A program made the translations under genes and the position numbers. The notes beneath the pieces are model-generated. The model had not been told where the DNA came from. It searched no databases and was given only the letters and a program-made list of their open reading frames with translations. Shown one piece after another: positions 17,603-26,225 of a stretch of DNA of 64,000 bases. Within the stretch, counting starts at the first letter, position 1. Each line of letters begins with the position of its first letter. This stretch comes from Alphaproteobacteria bacterium (lineage in GTDB: Bacteria > Pseudomonadota > Alphaproteobacteria > Rickettsiales > SXRF01): contig JAGVLO010000015.1 in NCBI GenBank assembly GCA_020049775.1, forward strand, positions 1 through 64,000. Direction: 5' to 3'.

Positions 17603-18982
17603 TTATAACTTCTGCAGGTGCTTTTTTTCTTCCTGCATTGCGTGGCGCATTTCACCCATTTTTTCTTCATATTCTGGGTTATTTGCCAGATTGATCAATT
17701 CATCAGGATCATCGTGTAGATTATAAAGGCAGTCACTGTAATCCAGTGGACTTTTGCGATTAATGTAATGCGTGTATTTCCATTGTTCGTTCCTGTAGCC
17801 AATACATGGGTTGATATTTGCATTGCCGCCGAACTGGTAATAAAAGCCATCTCTGGTTTTTTGATCTGTGTTTTCCATTACGTTAAGCAAGCTTTTACCT
17901 TGCGAACGTGAAGGTGATGGCAATAGAGACATATTCAGAATAGTCGGTGCTATATCCACGTTAAGTGCCATTACATCAAGCTTTGTTGGCCTCAAATTTG
18001 GGAATGTTGCAGCAGCAGGGCGAATCAGTAGTGGCACGCGGATGGAATCTTCAAACATAAAAGATTTTCCCCATAACCCATAGTCACCCTGCAGCAGCCC
18101 ATTACCTGAGGTAAATATAAGGGAAGTCTTTTCATCCAATTGCCGATCACTAAGTGCAGCCATAATCTTTCCAACCGATTCATCCATGCCGGAAACAAGC
18201 CGATAATATTTACGCATGTTCTCGCTGAATTCTTGATTATATTCAGGTGTTGGCTCTTCGTATTTGGCGTGCTTTTTTACAAGTTCAGGTAGGGAATCCA
18301 CGGCTTCCTTTGAGTCGGTTTTAAAACGCGGGATTTCAATATCTTTGTAGAGTTCGCTAAAACGCGGTTGCGGTACCAGTGGGTCGTGAGGTGCTTTGTA
18401 AGCAACAATAAGCGCAAAAGGCTTGTTTTTCGGCACTTCTTTAATAAATTTCGTTGCCAGATTAGTTTGTGAATCTGTCAGGTGTGGCGCACCCTTATTT
18501 GCATAATATTCGCCTTCTCCGGAAAATCCGTACCATTTATTAAAGTTCTTTAAAGGATGCTGGCCACCCAAGCCCCATTTGCCGATGAATCCTAAATGGT
18601 AGCCAATTTCCTTTAACTGCATGAAAAATGATTTGTCAAAAGAGGCTTTGCCTAGTGCCTGACCAGACGCCAGCACTTTGTGGCGTAATGCATATTCACC
18701 AGTGTAAATGCTGGCGCGGCTGCTTGGGCTGAACGAGGTGGTCACAAAGCTGTTTGTGAATACAAAGCTATCTTCAGCAAGCTTATCCAAATACGGGGTT
18801 TTTACAGTATTGTTCCCCGTAAAACCAAGGGCATCATAGCGTAGGTCATCAGCAATAAATAAAATCAGGTTAGGACGCCTGGAGGATATTTTTTTGGGCA
18901 TAAAAGCACAACGCGCACTTGCCAGTGCTGTTATTGAAAGTACTCCCATGCCTGCAATGACCTTGCGTCGTGTAATTTTCAT
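17603..18982 (-). CDS. Tat-type sulfatase family protein with atypical maturation motif
   Basis: This is a 459-residue arylsulfatase-superfamily hydrolase. The N-terminus has a twin-arginine signal (TRRKVIAGMG, residues 4-13). Metal-binding Asp45-Asp46 lie in ADDLRYD, GKWGLGG follows around 136, and APHDP near 198. The position of the formylglycine cysteine or serine reads S85-P-S-S-R89, where the consensus is C/S-x-P-S/A-R, so Pro is displaced by one residue. If active it would use a serine that needs an anSME-type enzyme, and none is in the window. Its ATG is one base after the era stop, with AGGAAA inside the era end, so it is tied to the lepB-rnc-era operon. The codon use looks more AT-rich than era. 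Confidence 0.85.
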   Translation of the reverse strand: MKITRRKVIAGMGVLSITALASARCAFMPKKISSRRPNLILFIADDLRYDALGFTGNNTVKTPYLDKLAEDSFVFTNSFVTTSFSPSSRASIYTGEYALRHKVLASGQALGKASFDKSFFMQLKEIGYHLGFIGKWGLGGQHPLKNFNKWYGFSGEGEYYANKGAPHLTDSQTNLATKFIKEVPKNKPFALIVAYKAPHDPLVPQPRFSELYKDIEIPRFKTDSKEAVDSLPELVKKHAKYEEPTPEYNQEFSENMRKYYRLVSGMDESVGKIMAALSDRQLDEKTSLIFTSGNGLLQGDYGLWGKSFMFEDSIRVPLLIRPAAATFPNLRPTKLDVMALNVDIAPTILNMSLLPSPSRSQGKSLLNVMENTDQKTRDGFYYQFGGNANINPCIGYRNEQWKYTHYINRKSPLDYSDCLYNLHDDPDELINLANNPEYEEKMGEMRHAMQEEKKHLQKL

Positions 18983-18983
18983 A

Positions 18984-19886
18984 TCAAGATTTCCTGAATT
19001 CCAGCCCTAAGGTACTGTAGTTTTCCGAGTCTTCTTTCCAGTTGGGTTTTACTTTGACGAATAGTTCAAGATGGATTTTTTTGCCTGTGAACTTTTCCAG
19101 TTCCTTGCGCGCACTCATGCCGATTGCTTTTATCATGCTACCTTTATCGCCGATGACAATCTTTTTTTGTCCTTCGCGCTGTACCAAAATGGCTTGTGAA
19201 ATCTTAATAAGCCGGTCACTCTCGTCCCAACCCTCTGTTTCCACAAAAATGGCATAGGGTAGCTCCTTATCCAGCTTCATGAATATTTTCTCGCGCGTGA
19301 CCTCGGCGGCAAGCAGGCGCATGGAAATATCGCTCATTTGCTCTTCTGGGTATAGCCAGTGGCCCTCCGGTATGTGGCTGGCCAGCGTAGAAAGAATATC
19401 GGAAACACCGTCGCCCTTGAGGGCGGAAATCATGAATATACGCTTGAAATTGCCTAGACCGTCGCAGTTTTTCGCAAGGCTGATGAGTACGTCCTTCTTC
19501 ACCATGTCAATTTTGTTGATGGCAAGGAACACGGGCTTCTGGGAGATTTTTTTCAAGCGTTCGATAAGTTGTACCGTGCTGTCGCGCATGCCGTGCTTGG
19601 CGTCGAGCATCATCAATACGGCGTCGGCATCGCCGATGCCTGACCACGCTGCCTTCACCATTGCTTTTTCAAATTGCTTGCCCGCATCGAAAATGCCGGG
19701 TGTATCGACAAATATAAGCTGTGTGTGTTCATGCACGCATACGCCGCGAATATTGAAGCGCGTGGTCTGCACCTTGGGGGAAACGATGGACACCTTGCCG
19801 CCGACTAGCTTGTTGATGAGTGTGGACTTGCCCGCGTTCGGCTCACCAACGATGGCTATGATGCCGCAATGTTGTTTAGGTGTCAT
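18984..19886 (-). CDS. era: GTPase Era
   Basis: Era is a ribosome-assembly GTPase that binds 16S rRNA near its 3' end. The protein has 300 residues with G1 GEPNAGKSTL at residues 15-24, G3 DTPG, G4 NKID, and a C-terminal KH domain around GDKGSMIKAIGMSARKEL. The start overlaps the 3' end of rnc by 11 bases, the usual coupling. In many proteobacteria recO follows era; here a sulfatase follows and recO is about 37 kb away in the window. Confidence 0.96.
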   Translation of the reverse strand: MTPKQHCGIIAIVGEPNAGKSTLINKLVGGKVSIVSPKVQTTRFNIRGVCVHEHTQLIFVDTPGIFDAGKQFEKAMVKAAWSGIGDADAVLMMLDAKHGMRDSTVQLIERLKKISQKPVFLAINKIDMVKKDVLISLAKNCDGLGNFKRIFMISALKGDGVSDILSTLASHIPEGHWLYPEEQMSDISMRLLAAEVTREKIFMKLDKELPYAIFVETEGWDESDRLIKISQAILVQREGQKKIVIGDKGSMIKAIGMSARKELEKFTGKKIHLELFVKVKPNWKEDSENYSTLGLEFRKS

Positions 19887-20538
19887 GGTTGAGTTCTTTC
19901 AGCAGGAGTGAAGCCGCCGCCTGCTCGGCGATGCGTTTGGTGTTGCCCTGCGCTTGCACGGATGGGTAACCCTGAATGGTGACCTCGATGGTAAATAGCG
20001 GTGCGTGTGAAGGGCCAACGCTTTCTACCGTGCGGTAGCGCGGCACGGGCAGGCTGCGTGCCTGCGCCCACTCCTGCAGTGCGGTTTTGGCGTCCTTAGG
20101 CGCGATTTGCACACGCTTGGCCAGATCACTCCAGCGCGGGTGAATAAAGCGCTCTGCTACTTCCATGCCGCCATCGAGATAAAGCGCACCGATGAGCGCT
20201 TCCAGCGCATCTTCAAGGTTGGAGGCAGTGTTTTTACCGCCCGCCTGCACTTCACTTAAGCCGAAAGTGAGAGCCTCGCCGATGTCGATGTCGCGCGCGA
20301 TTTGCGTTAGCGTTTCGCCGCGCACCAGTGCCGCGTGACGGCGGGCAAGCTCGCCTTCCTGCTCGTCGGGGAAGAGGTCATAAAGTATTTTGGCGACAAC
20401 TGCGCCCAGAATGGCGTCGCCGAGAAATTCAAGCCGCTGGTTGCTGGTCTGCGTATTCACGCTGGGGTGCGTCAGCGCCAGCGCCAGCAGGCTTTCGTTC
20501 CTGAACTGGTAGCCAATGCTTTCCTGCAGCGTTTTCAT
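19876..20538 (-). CDS. rnc: Ribonuclease III
   Basis: RNase III cleaves double-stranded RNA in rRNA and mRNA processing. The protein has 220 residues. The catalytic signature QRLEFLGDAILG lies near residues 35-46, with the second acidic site in NLEDALEALIGALYLDGG near 107-124. A dsRNA-binding domain fills the last 70 residues and ends EQAAASLLL. It is 13 bases behind lepB and overlaps era by 11 bases. Confidence 0.96.
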   Translation of the reverse strand: MKTLQESIGYQFRNESLLALALTHPSVNTQTSNQRLEFLGDAILGAVVAKILYDLFPDEQEGELARRHAALVRGETLTQIARDIDIGEALTFGLSEVQAGGKNTASNLEDALEALIGALYLDGGMEVAERFIHPRWSDLAKRVQIAPKDAKTALQEWAQARSLPVPRYRTVESVGPSHAPLFTIEVTIQGYPSVQAQGNTKRIAEQAAASLLLKELNHDT

Positions 20539-20551
20539 TGGTATCTGCGGA

Positions 20552-21307
20552 TTAGTTGATATATTTGAAGAATCGGTCGAAACGCATGGCGGTAAACCAG
20601 CTTATCGGGTTGCTCCATTTCATCGTGCCGTCGGTGGAAAAGAAAATCAGTTCGGCGCGGCCAATCAGGTTTTCTTCCGGCACAAAGCCCACATCTTCCG
20701 GATAGCGGCTGTCGCGGGAGCTGTCGCGGTTATCACCCAGCATGAAATAATGCCCTAAGGGAACGCGGAATTCCGGCGTATTGTCCACCTCGCCTACGGG
20801 TGTTTCATCCAATACATGAATGATTTTGCCCTCGGGCAATGTTTCGGCATAGCGCGGGATGGATTTCAGCAGGTGCTTTTTTTCATCATCCATGAAATTG
20901 CCATCGGCTATTTTTGGCAATGCCACACCATTTATATATACGACGCCCTGCTTCATCTGTATGCGGTCGCCGGGTAACCCGATAACGCGCTTGATGAAGT
21001 CAATGCGGGGGTTTGCAGGCTGTCGGAACACCACCACGTCACCGCGCTGCGGCGAATTGGCGAGCATACGCCCTTCCATCACCGGCATTCCCAGCGGGAA
21101 AGAATAACGGCTATAGCCATAGGTGTATTTTGAAACAAAAAGATAATCGCCGATAAGCAGCGTGTCTTTCATCGAACCGGAAGGAATATGGAACGGTTCA
21201 AAGGCAAAACTGCGGAAAATCAACGCCAAAACCAGCGCGAATATCAGGGTACGGATGGTTTCGTCCCATGGCTTTCTTTGTTTTTCAGCGGATTGTATGG
21301 TGGTCAT
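20552..21307 (-). CDS. lepB: Signal peptidase I
   Basis: LepB removes Sec and Tat signal peptides at the outer face of the inner membrane. The protein has 251 residues with one N-terminal membrane helix (about 20-36), catalytic Ser45 in IPSGSMKDTL and general base Lys106 in FIKRVIGLPGDRI. The box GDNRDSSRDSRYPEDVGFVP confirms the S26 family. Its many likely clients here include the DUF192 pair, the Cys-patterned proteins, TpsB and MsrA. It is the first gene of lepB-rnc-era-sulfatase. Confidence 0.96.
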   Translation of the reverse strand: MTTIQSAEKQRKPWDETIRTLIFALVLALIFRSFAFEPFHIPSGSMKDTLLIGDYLFVSKYTYGYSRYSFPLGMPVMEGRMLANSPQRGDVVVFRQPANPRIDFIKRVIGLPGDRIQMKQGVVYINGVALPKIADGNFMDDEKKHLLKSIPRYAETLPEGKIIHVLDETPVGEVDNTPEFRVPLGHYFMLGDNRDSSRDSRYPEDVGFVPEENLIGRAELIFFSTDGTMKWSNPISWFTAMRFDRFFKYIN

Positions 21308-21461
21308 TCGGGAGTGGCGGGAAAAAGGTATGTTTGATTATCAGCATATTACTTGTAGTCCGCCTGAAGGCAATCAGCAATTGCGAAACTTTGGCTGAAA
21401 ATTGGCCCGAAACTTTGATAAATGTTTAACTAAAATTAAGCATTCTTTAGCGAAGAAGGCC

Positions 21462-21467
21462 TATAAT
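21462..21467 (+). promoter_or_regulatory. Putative -10 box upstream of the gene at 21500
   Basis: A perfect TATAAT occurs here. I find no convincing -35 element at the expected spacing, so the call is weak. It would place the transcript start near 21474, compatible with translation from 21500 or 21545. Confidence 0.3.
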
Positions 21468-21499
21468 AGACTGATAGAACTATTACGAGATATATCAAT

Positions 21500-22099
21500 A
21501 TGTTGTACGGTTACACCTATTCTTATCCCCTCGGGTCATCACACATGAAAATAGAAGATTTTGGTCACCTGCAAAACCGCTATCAGTCGCTGACGTTGGC
21601 TAGCCGCGCATCTGCCGTGCTTGCCGATGCCGAACCGGCACTACAGACGGCGGAACGTATCCTCGGAACGCTTGCCGAAAGCAAGCAGACCAAGGAGGCG
21701 TTTGAACGCCTGCGCAAGAATAGCTTACTGATTGGCAAGATGCGTCCATCTGATGCAAAAGTGATGCTTATGGATAGCACCTGTGATTTTGTGTCTGAAA
21801 TTACGCGCAAGCTTGGCGCATGGCGCAAGACCATGGAACGCCTGAGCAAGGGCGAAGCCATTATGATGGAGAATAATAAAGAGTTCATCAGCATGGAGCA
21901 GCCGCTGGCTATGGCTGTGCAGGCCTGCATGGGCCTGAGTGGTTATATTGCTATTGTGCAGCTGGCATTGACAGAAATGGCCAAGTTGGATGCGAGCAAC
22001 GCCAACAAATATGCTTCGATGACGTCAGAAATTCGCCGCTGCGCGACTGTGCTAAGCGACTACGAAAATGCCTCCTCCTTTCAGGCCATGGTGCATTAA
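21500..22099 (+). CDS. Hypothetical helical protein
   Basis: This is a protein of 199 residues from 21500, or 184 from the ATG at 21545; neither start has a strong ribosome site. It is not a family I recognise. It has no signal peptide or transmembrane helix, is mostly Ala/Leu/Glu/Lys helix, and is Met-rich in the middle (IMMENNKEFISMEQPLAMA near residues 119-137). The gene stands alone between lepB (divergent) and tRNA-Ser. Confidence 0.7.
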   Translation: MLYGYTYSYPLGSSHMKIEDFGHLQNRYQSLTLASRASAVLADAEPALQTAERILGTLAESKQTKEAFERLRKNSLLIGKMRPSDAKVMLMDSTCDFVSEITRKLGAWRKTMERLSKGEAIMMENNKEFISMEQPLAMAVQACMGLSGYIAIVQLALTEMAKLDASNANKYASMTSEIRRCATVLSDYENASSFQAMVH

Positions 22100-22234
22100 G
22101 CTCCGCTGGTCTAAAGGGTATCTATTTGAAATACAGCATATAACAGCCTGTTGCCATTCGTGCAGTAGATAGTTGCATTCTGGATTTATAGATGCTTAAA
22201 TGCCGCCTCTTAAATTGTTCTTTTGGGATAATGT

Positions 22235-22326
22235 GGAGCGGTGGCCGAGTGGCCGAAGGCGGCGGTTTGCTAAACCGTTATACGGGTAACACCGTATCGG
22301 AGGTTCGAATCCTCTCCGCTCCGCCA
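22235..22326 (+). tRNA. tRNA-Ser (anticodon GCU)
   Basis: The acceptor arms GGAGCGG (22235-22241) and CCGCTCC (22316-22322) pair perfectly, followed by discriminator G and an encoded CCA. The anticodon GCT is at 22269-22271, flanked by the stem GCGGT/ACCGT. A long variable arm (TACGGGTAACACCGTA region) marks a class II serine tRNA, and the T-arm contains GGTTCGAATCC. It reads AGC and AGU codons. Confidence 0.97.
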
Positions 22327-22405
22327 TTCCCGTGCTGCTGGTGGTGCGCAGGCGGATATGGTATAAGAAGACTACAAAGGCACATTACTAGAAACGCCAC
22401 ACATC

Positions 22406-22795
22406 ATGGTCACAAAAGACACCATTCTCATTGTTGATGATTCGCCCCTCTACCGCGAGATGCTGAAGGCAATCGTGGAGAAGGAAGGCTATAAGGCCGA
22501 TTTATGCAGCAACGGCAAGGACGCATTGGCACGCATCCACGAAATTTCCGGCGATACATTTGCCGTCATTCTCGACCTGTATATGCCGGAGCTGGACGGA
22601 ATATCCGTGCTGGGCAATATCCGCCACCATTTTCCTGATATGCCAGCCATTGTGCTAAGCGGAAGTGATGACAGCGACGACGAAGCCGCCGTGCGCAAGC
22701 TGGGCGCAAAAAGCTATCTCCCCAAAAATCTGAGAATAGAACAGTTACAGGCCGCGATAAGCGAGCTGATGTCCGAATTTAGAAAAGCCGCGTAA
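22406..22795 (+). CDS. Single-domain response regulator (CheY-like)
   Basis: This 129-residue stand-alone receiver has the acidic pair Asp11-Asp12, phosphoacceptor Asp57 in VILDLYMPELDG, a Ser in VLSGSDD as the switch hydroxyl, and Lys in YLPKNL. It has no output domain, so it acts by protein contact or as a phosphorelay link. No kinase gene is adjacent; the nearest genes are a tRNA and an asparaginase-domain protein 6 bases downstream. Confidence 0.9.
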   Translation: MVTKDTILIVDDSPLYREMLKAIVEKEGYKADLCSNGKDALARIHEISGDTFAVILDLYMPELDGISVLGNIRHHFPDMPAIVLSGSDDSDDEAAVRKLGAKSYLPKNLRIEQLQAAISELMSEFRKAA

Positions 22796-22801
22796 GTAGA
22801 A

Positions 22802-23332
22802 GTGCGCGACAGGACGCTTATAGTTATTTCCGGCGGCACTATTGATGCGCGCGCCTACCGTGAAACCCCCGTGAATATTACACCGCTGGAAAGCAGCATC
22901 ATTCCCGATTCGCTGAAAAAGCTGAAACTGGCGGAAGAATGCGTGTGTTTCACGTGGCTGCGCAAAGACAGCAAGGAATTCACCGAAACAGAACTGCGCG
23001 AACTGGCGGAACTTATCCGCGAGCATGATTTCACCCGCGTGGTGATCACCCACGGCACCGACCGCATGGTGGAAAATGCACGCAGCATGCAGCAGCTCCG
23101 CAAGATGCTGGGCGGTGACAAGGTGGTGATGTTCACCGGATCGATGATCCCAATCGCCAATGAACTGGAAGGCATTTGTAAAAGCGACGGCTATGACAAC
23201 CTCCGCTTCGCCATTGAACAGGCGCGCACCGCACCCGCAGGCGTCTATATCGCCTTCACCGAAAAACTCTTTGACCCTTCGCGAACGAAGAAGGATTATG
23301 AAAAGAAGGTGTTTGTGGAGGTTGAGAATTAG
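22802..23332 (+). CDS. Asparaginase N-terminal domain protein
   Basis: This 176-residue protein matches only the N-terminal domain of type I/II L-asparaginases. ISGGTIDA near residues 9-16 carries the first catalytic Thr, THGTDRM near 80-86 carries the second Thr-Asp pair, and MFTGSMIPI is near 106-114. The C-terminal domain of about 150 residues is missing. The start is GTG with no clear ribosome site, 6 bases behind the receiver gene. The short form is known as a separate family of asparaginase-like proteins, so it need not be a broken gene. The 3' end overlaps the HEPN-like gene by 4 bases on the other strand. Confidence 0.8.
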   Translation: MRDRTLIVISGGTIDARAYRETPVNITPLESSIIPDSLKKLKLAEECVCFTWLRKDSKEFTETELRELAELIREHDFTRVVITHGTDRMVENARSMQQLRKMLGGDKVVMFTGSMIPIANELEGICKSDGYDNLRFAIEQARTAPAGVYIAFTEKLFDPSRTKKDYEKKVFVEVEN

Positions 23333-24369
23333 GTTGTGTTTTTGCTAGCTATTTTAGGCAGCCTTATTTGAAGCACATTTTGTTCAGGTGTGTTTAAGTT
23401 GTTTGGATTAAACCCGTTTTTAACATACCTTAATAGATGTTTTTGGGGCGGCAATTCAAGTTTATGTCTAAGTAGGTCAATATATAAAACATGAATGTAT
23501 CGTTCCTGCGCATCTAACAATGGGTATTCTTTTCCTTCATGAAAGTAATTGTTTCTTATATCGGTTATAAATTGAATACCTAAATCATTACCTAAGAAAT
23601 CAGGGTTGCCATTTAAAGCCTCTGCCTTAATTTCACTGCTGTAAATGTGTTTAAAGATACGAAAAGGATTGTTATCATCCTTTCCAAGTAGAATATCTAT
23701 CGCTATCCAATAATATATAAATCTTTTCTCTCTCTCTTCTTTAGCGGCTCGTTCAAATATATCCAAAGAAAGCTGTATCAATTCTTTTTTTGTGCCTTCA
23801 CATGATGTAACGGCAGTATATATCTCTTTTAATTCTGATATGTTGACTTCGTTCAAAAATGGGCCATGGTCAGGCGTAATTAAAGACACTATTTCACCGT
23901 GTGAGGTCATGTTTCCATCGATTAAATCCAACTCAAATTCGTAAAATACATCCTTGAGAAAATTGCTGCCTATCATGATTCTTAACAGCGCAGCTATTTT
24001 ATTTAATCGTGCGTGTATAGTTCTTTCCCCGATTTTTTTTCCATCAATTTTTGCAGGGGTTGAAAGAATTGTGTAATTTGAATTAGGAAGTTTTAAGTCT
24101 TTAACCTGCAATAATATGGGATTTTGAGGGTTGCCATTTTCATCGGATGGTAAAAATGCTTTAGATAATGAGTAATAAAGGTCTGCGACAAATCCTGTCC
24201 GCACTAAAACATCATCGAAGCCTTCTTGAAACTCTTTGCCAAAAAACTGTTCTATCAATTTCTCATTGACGCGATGAGATGAATAAAAACGCATCATAAC
24301 AGAAGAATTGCGATAATCCTTAAACCAACCATTTTTATAAAAGATTTTGATAATTTCGGCCTGATTCAT
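23329..24369 (-). CDS. HEPN-domain-like protein, AT-rich gene
   Basis: This protein has 346 residues and a base composition visibly more AT-rich than both neighbours. The C-terminal part has FIYYWIAIDILLG (about residues 217-229), then RNNYFHEGKE with Arg272 and His277, an R-x4-H spacing as in HEPN/Apea-type RNases. The N-terminal 180 residues show no motif I know. HEPN proteins often act in toxin or antiviral systems as ribonucleases. No antitoxin gene is seen next to it. The composition suggests recent acquisition. The assignment rests on one motif and context, so it is moderate. Confidence 0.6.
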   Translation of the reverse strand: MNQAEIIKIFYKNGWFKDYRNSSVMMRFYSSHRVNEKLIEQFFGKEFQEGFDDVLVRTGFVADLYYSLSKAFLPSDENGNPQNPILLQVKDLKLPNSNYTILSTPAKIDGKKIGERTIHARLNKIAALLRIMIGSNFLKDVFYEFELDLIDGNMTSHGEIVSLITPDHGPFLNEVNISELKEIYTAVTSCEGTKKELIQLSLDIFERAAKEEREKRFIYYWIAIDILLGKDDNNPFRIFKHIYSSEIKAEALNGNPDFLGNDLGIQFITDIRNNYFHEGKEYPLLDAQERYIHVLYIDLLRHKLELPPQKHLLRYVKNGFNPNNLNTPEQNVLQIRLPKIASKNTT

Positions 24370-24410
24370 AGCTTAACTCATTCAATTACATGGTTTGCCT
24401 AAATAAAACA

Positions 24411-24441
24411 AAACCCGCGCTGGTCGCCCATGCGCGGGTTT
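24411..24441 (-). terminator. Rho-independent terminator of cspA, possibly bidirectional
   Basis: The arms AAACCCGCGC (24411-24420) and GCGCGGGTTT (24432-24441) pair perfectly around an 11-base loop. On the minus strand the hairpin is followed by TTTTGTTTTATTT. It lies 31 bases behind the cspA stop and also stands ahead of the HEPN-like gene, so it should insulate that gene. Confidence 0.9.
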
Positions 24442-24472
24442 TATGTTTGAAGTTAAGCGTGAGTGCTTGAGA

Positions 24473-24688
24473 TTAAGCGGCTTCGCTCATCAGCTTCAGG
24501 TTGGCGGCAGAGGTTTTACCCTTGTTTGTCGCCAGTTCATAGCTGATCTTCTGTCCTTCGTTCAGGGTGGAAAGGCCTGCGCGTTCCAGTGCGCTAATAT
24601 GCACGAATACGTCGCTGCCGCCCTGATCGGGTTGAATGAAGCCAAAACCTTTTGTTGGGTTGAACCACTTTACAATACCAGTTGCCAT
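24473..24688 (-). CDS. Cold shock protein, CspA family
   Basis: This 71-residue OB-fold nucleic-acid-binding protein contains both RNA-binding motifs: RNP1 KGFGFIQ and RNP2 VFVHIS. It should act as an RNA chaperone. The ATG at 24688 is fixed by GAGGAG 6-11 bases upstream and by the family's usual first residues [11 protein letters not shown] longer frame to 24787 would translate the leader. The upstream 100 bases contain hairpins, as in many csp mRNAs whose leaders control translation by temperature. Confidence 0.95.
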   Translation of the reverse strand: MATGIVKWFNPTKGFGFIQPDQGGSDVFVHISALERAGLSTLNEGQKISYELATNKGKTSAANLKLMSEAA

Positions 24689-25034
24689 TGTCATCTCCTC
24701 GACTCTGTTAGCACGTTTTTGCCACCCCACCGTGGGGCAGCTATTGTTATTGAGAGTTCCTTCTCCGGTGTAACCGGTCACTCTCAAGTACTACATCGTC
24801 CGGGATATTCAGGCACACAGTGGATACTAAGAGTAAGCAGAAAACTCAAGGGTGAGGATGCTGTAACAAGTGGTTAAAGTCAAGAAAAAGGCCGCTTGCC
24901 GCGCTGCAACACGCTGCAATGCCTTGCAAACCGCCATGTTCATGACAATTCAATAAATTATCCTGTTAATTACCAAGGCTTAATTGTGTTATTCACAGGC
25001 AAAAATGCTAAGTTGGCTAACTGACTCGGATAGA
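24689..25034 (-). promoter_or_regulatory. cspA leader and intergenic region with hairpins
   Basis: This gap of about 346 bases lies between cspA and the PEBP-family gene. Close to cspA it contains a tight hairpin CCCCACCGTGGGG (24724-24736) and a wider inverted pair GAGAGT (24752-24757) / ACTCTC (24780-24785) enclosing CCGGTGTAACCGG. These would fold in the 5' leader of cspA mRNA. The rest is AT-rich with no gene that I can support. Confidence 0.5.
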
Positions 25035-25616
25035 TTATGCTACGGCCTGCCGCAGTTTCGGGTTTGTGGTGTATGTACCCGTCACTTCCGTTTTAGCCAG
25101 TATATGTTTGCTTATCGCCGCCATCGCTTGCTTTCCGGAAAAACCTTCCTTCAGTCCAAGCGAACCAATATCCAGCGCATAGAGTGTGAAGTGATAGTGA
25201 TGCAGGCGCTCGTCGTTCCATGGCGGACACGGGCCGTCATAGCCGATTCCCTTGTCGGTGCCGCTGGCGCCGTAGTCGTTGCGCCCGCTTATGCCGATGT
25301 CGCACAAACCTGCGGGCGCTTCCGGCAGATTTGTGGTGGTGTGCGGAATATCCAGTTGCAGCCAGTGATAAAAATTCTGGCGCGTCATGCTGGCGGGAAT
25401 GGTGTGGCCTTCTCGGTTGGCCATCTCGAAGCTGCTCGGCACGTCGGGGTCCACCACGATAATGGCGAATGATTTCGTGCCTGCGGGGGCGCCGCTCCAG
25501 TGCATAGCGGGGCGTTTGTTGCCGCCTTTTTTATTATGCGATGCGCAATGTGAAAATTGTTCCGGTATCGGGCTGCCATTGGCGATGCCATCAATTATCA
25601 GTGTGAATCCGGACAT
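25035..25616 (-). CDS. YbhB/YbcL family (PEBP, Raf kinase inhibitor-like) protein
   Basis: This 193-residue PEBP-fold protein shows the bacterial landmarks: PAMHWSGAPAGTKSFA near residues 36-51, VVDPDVPS, NFYHWLQLDIP near 81-91, YDGPCPPWND near 127-136 and HHYHFTLYALD near 139-149. The family binds anions or phospholipid headgroups; the cellular role of the bacterial proteins is not settled. There is no signal peptide. It is on the same strand as the small gene at 25646, with a 29-base gap. Confidence 0.9.
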   Translation of the reverse strand: MSGFTLIIDGIANGSPIPEQFSHCASHNKKGGNKRPAMHWSGAPAGTKSFAIIVVDPDVPSSFEMANREGHTIPASMTRQNFYHWLQLDIPHTTTNLPEAPAGLCDIGISGRNDYGASGTDKGIGYDGPCPPWNDERLHHYHFTLYALDIGSLGLKEGFSGKQAMAAISKHILAKTEVTGTYTTNPKLRQAVA

Positions 25617-25645
25617 GGGTATGTAATTCCTTTTTTGTTTGAATG

Positions 25646-26080
25646 TTACAGCGGTATGCCGCCGCCGAGCAGCTCGGTTTCTGCGCGGTCGATAAGGTCT
25701 GCCCTGTGCCAGCGTATGGCCTCGACAAGCGCCATGGCATTGGCGGGTTGCACCAGCCTTATTTCACGCAGCTTGCCGTTATCTTCCTGCGGCTCAAGCG
25801 CAAAGGCGTTGCGTCCGGCGCTGCTGATGGCTTGAAGCTCTTCCAGCATGTCGCGGTTTGCCGCATTTGCTTCCTGCGCACCGATAGCCATTATTTTCAT
25901 GGCGATGTGCGGCTTTGCGGGATCGCCCACACCATGTTCGACGGATACGGCGGGCAGGTTGCGGGCGTTGAAATGCCGCGCGAGATGTTCGAGATACAAC
26001 AGCTTCAGTGCTGCGCTGGCTACTGCCAGTGCATCATAGCGCATACCGCCGGAGATACCTTGGTTAGGACGAAACACCAT
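25646..26080 (-). CDS. Hypothetical protein, 144 residues
   Basis: I do not recognise this protein. It is compact, Ala/Leu-rich and mostly helical, with a single central His-Gly motif (VEHGVGDPAKPH near residues 47-58). It has no signal peptide, membrane helix or cysteine. It lies 29 bases upstream of the PEBP gene on the same strand and may share its transcript. Confidence 0.65.
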   Translation of the reverse strand: MVFRPNQGISGGMRYDALAVASAALKLLYLEHLARHFNARNLPAVSVEHGVGDPAKPHIAMKIMAIGAQEANAANRDMLEELQAISSAGRNAFALEPQEDNGKLREIRLVQPANAMALVEAIRWHRADLIDRAETELLGGGIPL

Positions 26081-26225
26081 AATGCCGTGAGCATAGAAAA
26101 TTATATAAATAAAAACAATAATTTATTGCCTTGGCTTAATATATGCCATTCCGATATGCAAAGAATAATAGAAAGCCGTTACGCTGCCGATGCCGCCAAA
26201 CTGTGTTGCAGTGGCGTATTAGACG

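Noticed and set aside
21426-21439. CtrA box TTAA...TTAA upstream of the gene at 21500
   Set aside because: The spacer is 6, not 7; the same holds for the TTAA pair near 6117-6130.
24443-24877. 144-codon plus-strand frame over cspA
   Set aside because: It is antisense to cspA and crosses its leader hairpins and terminator.
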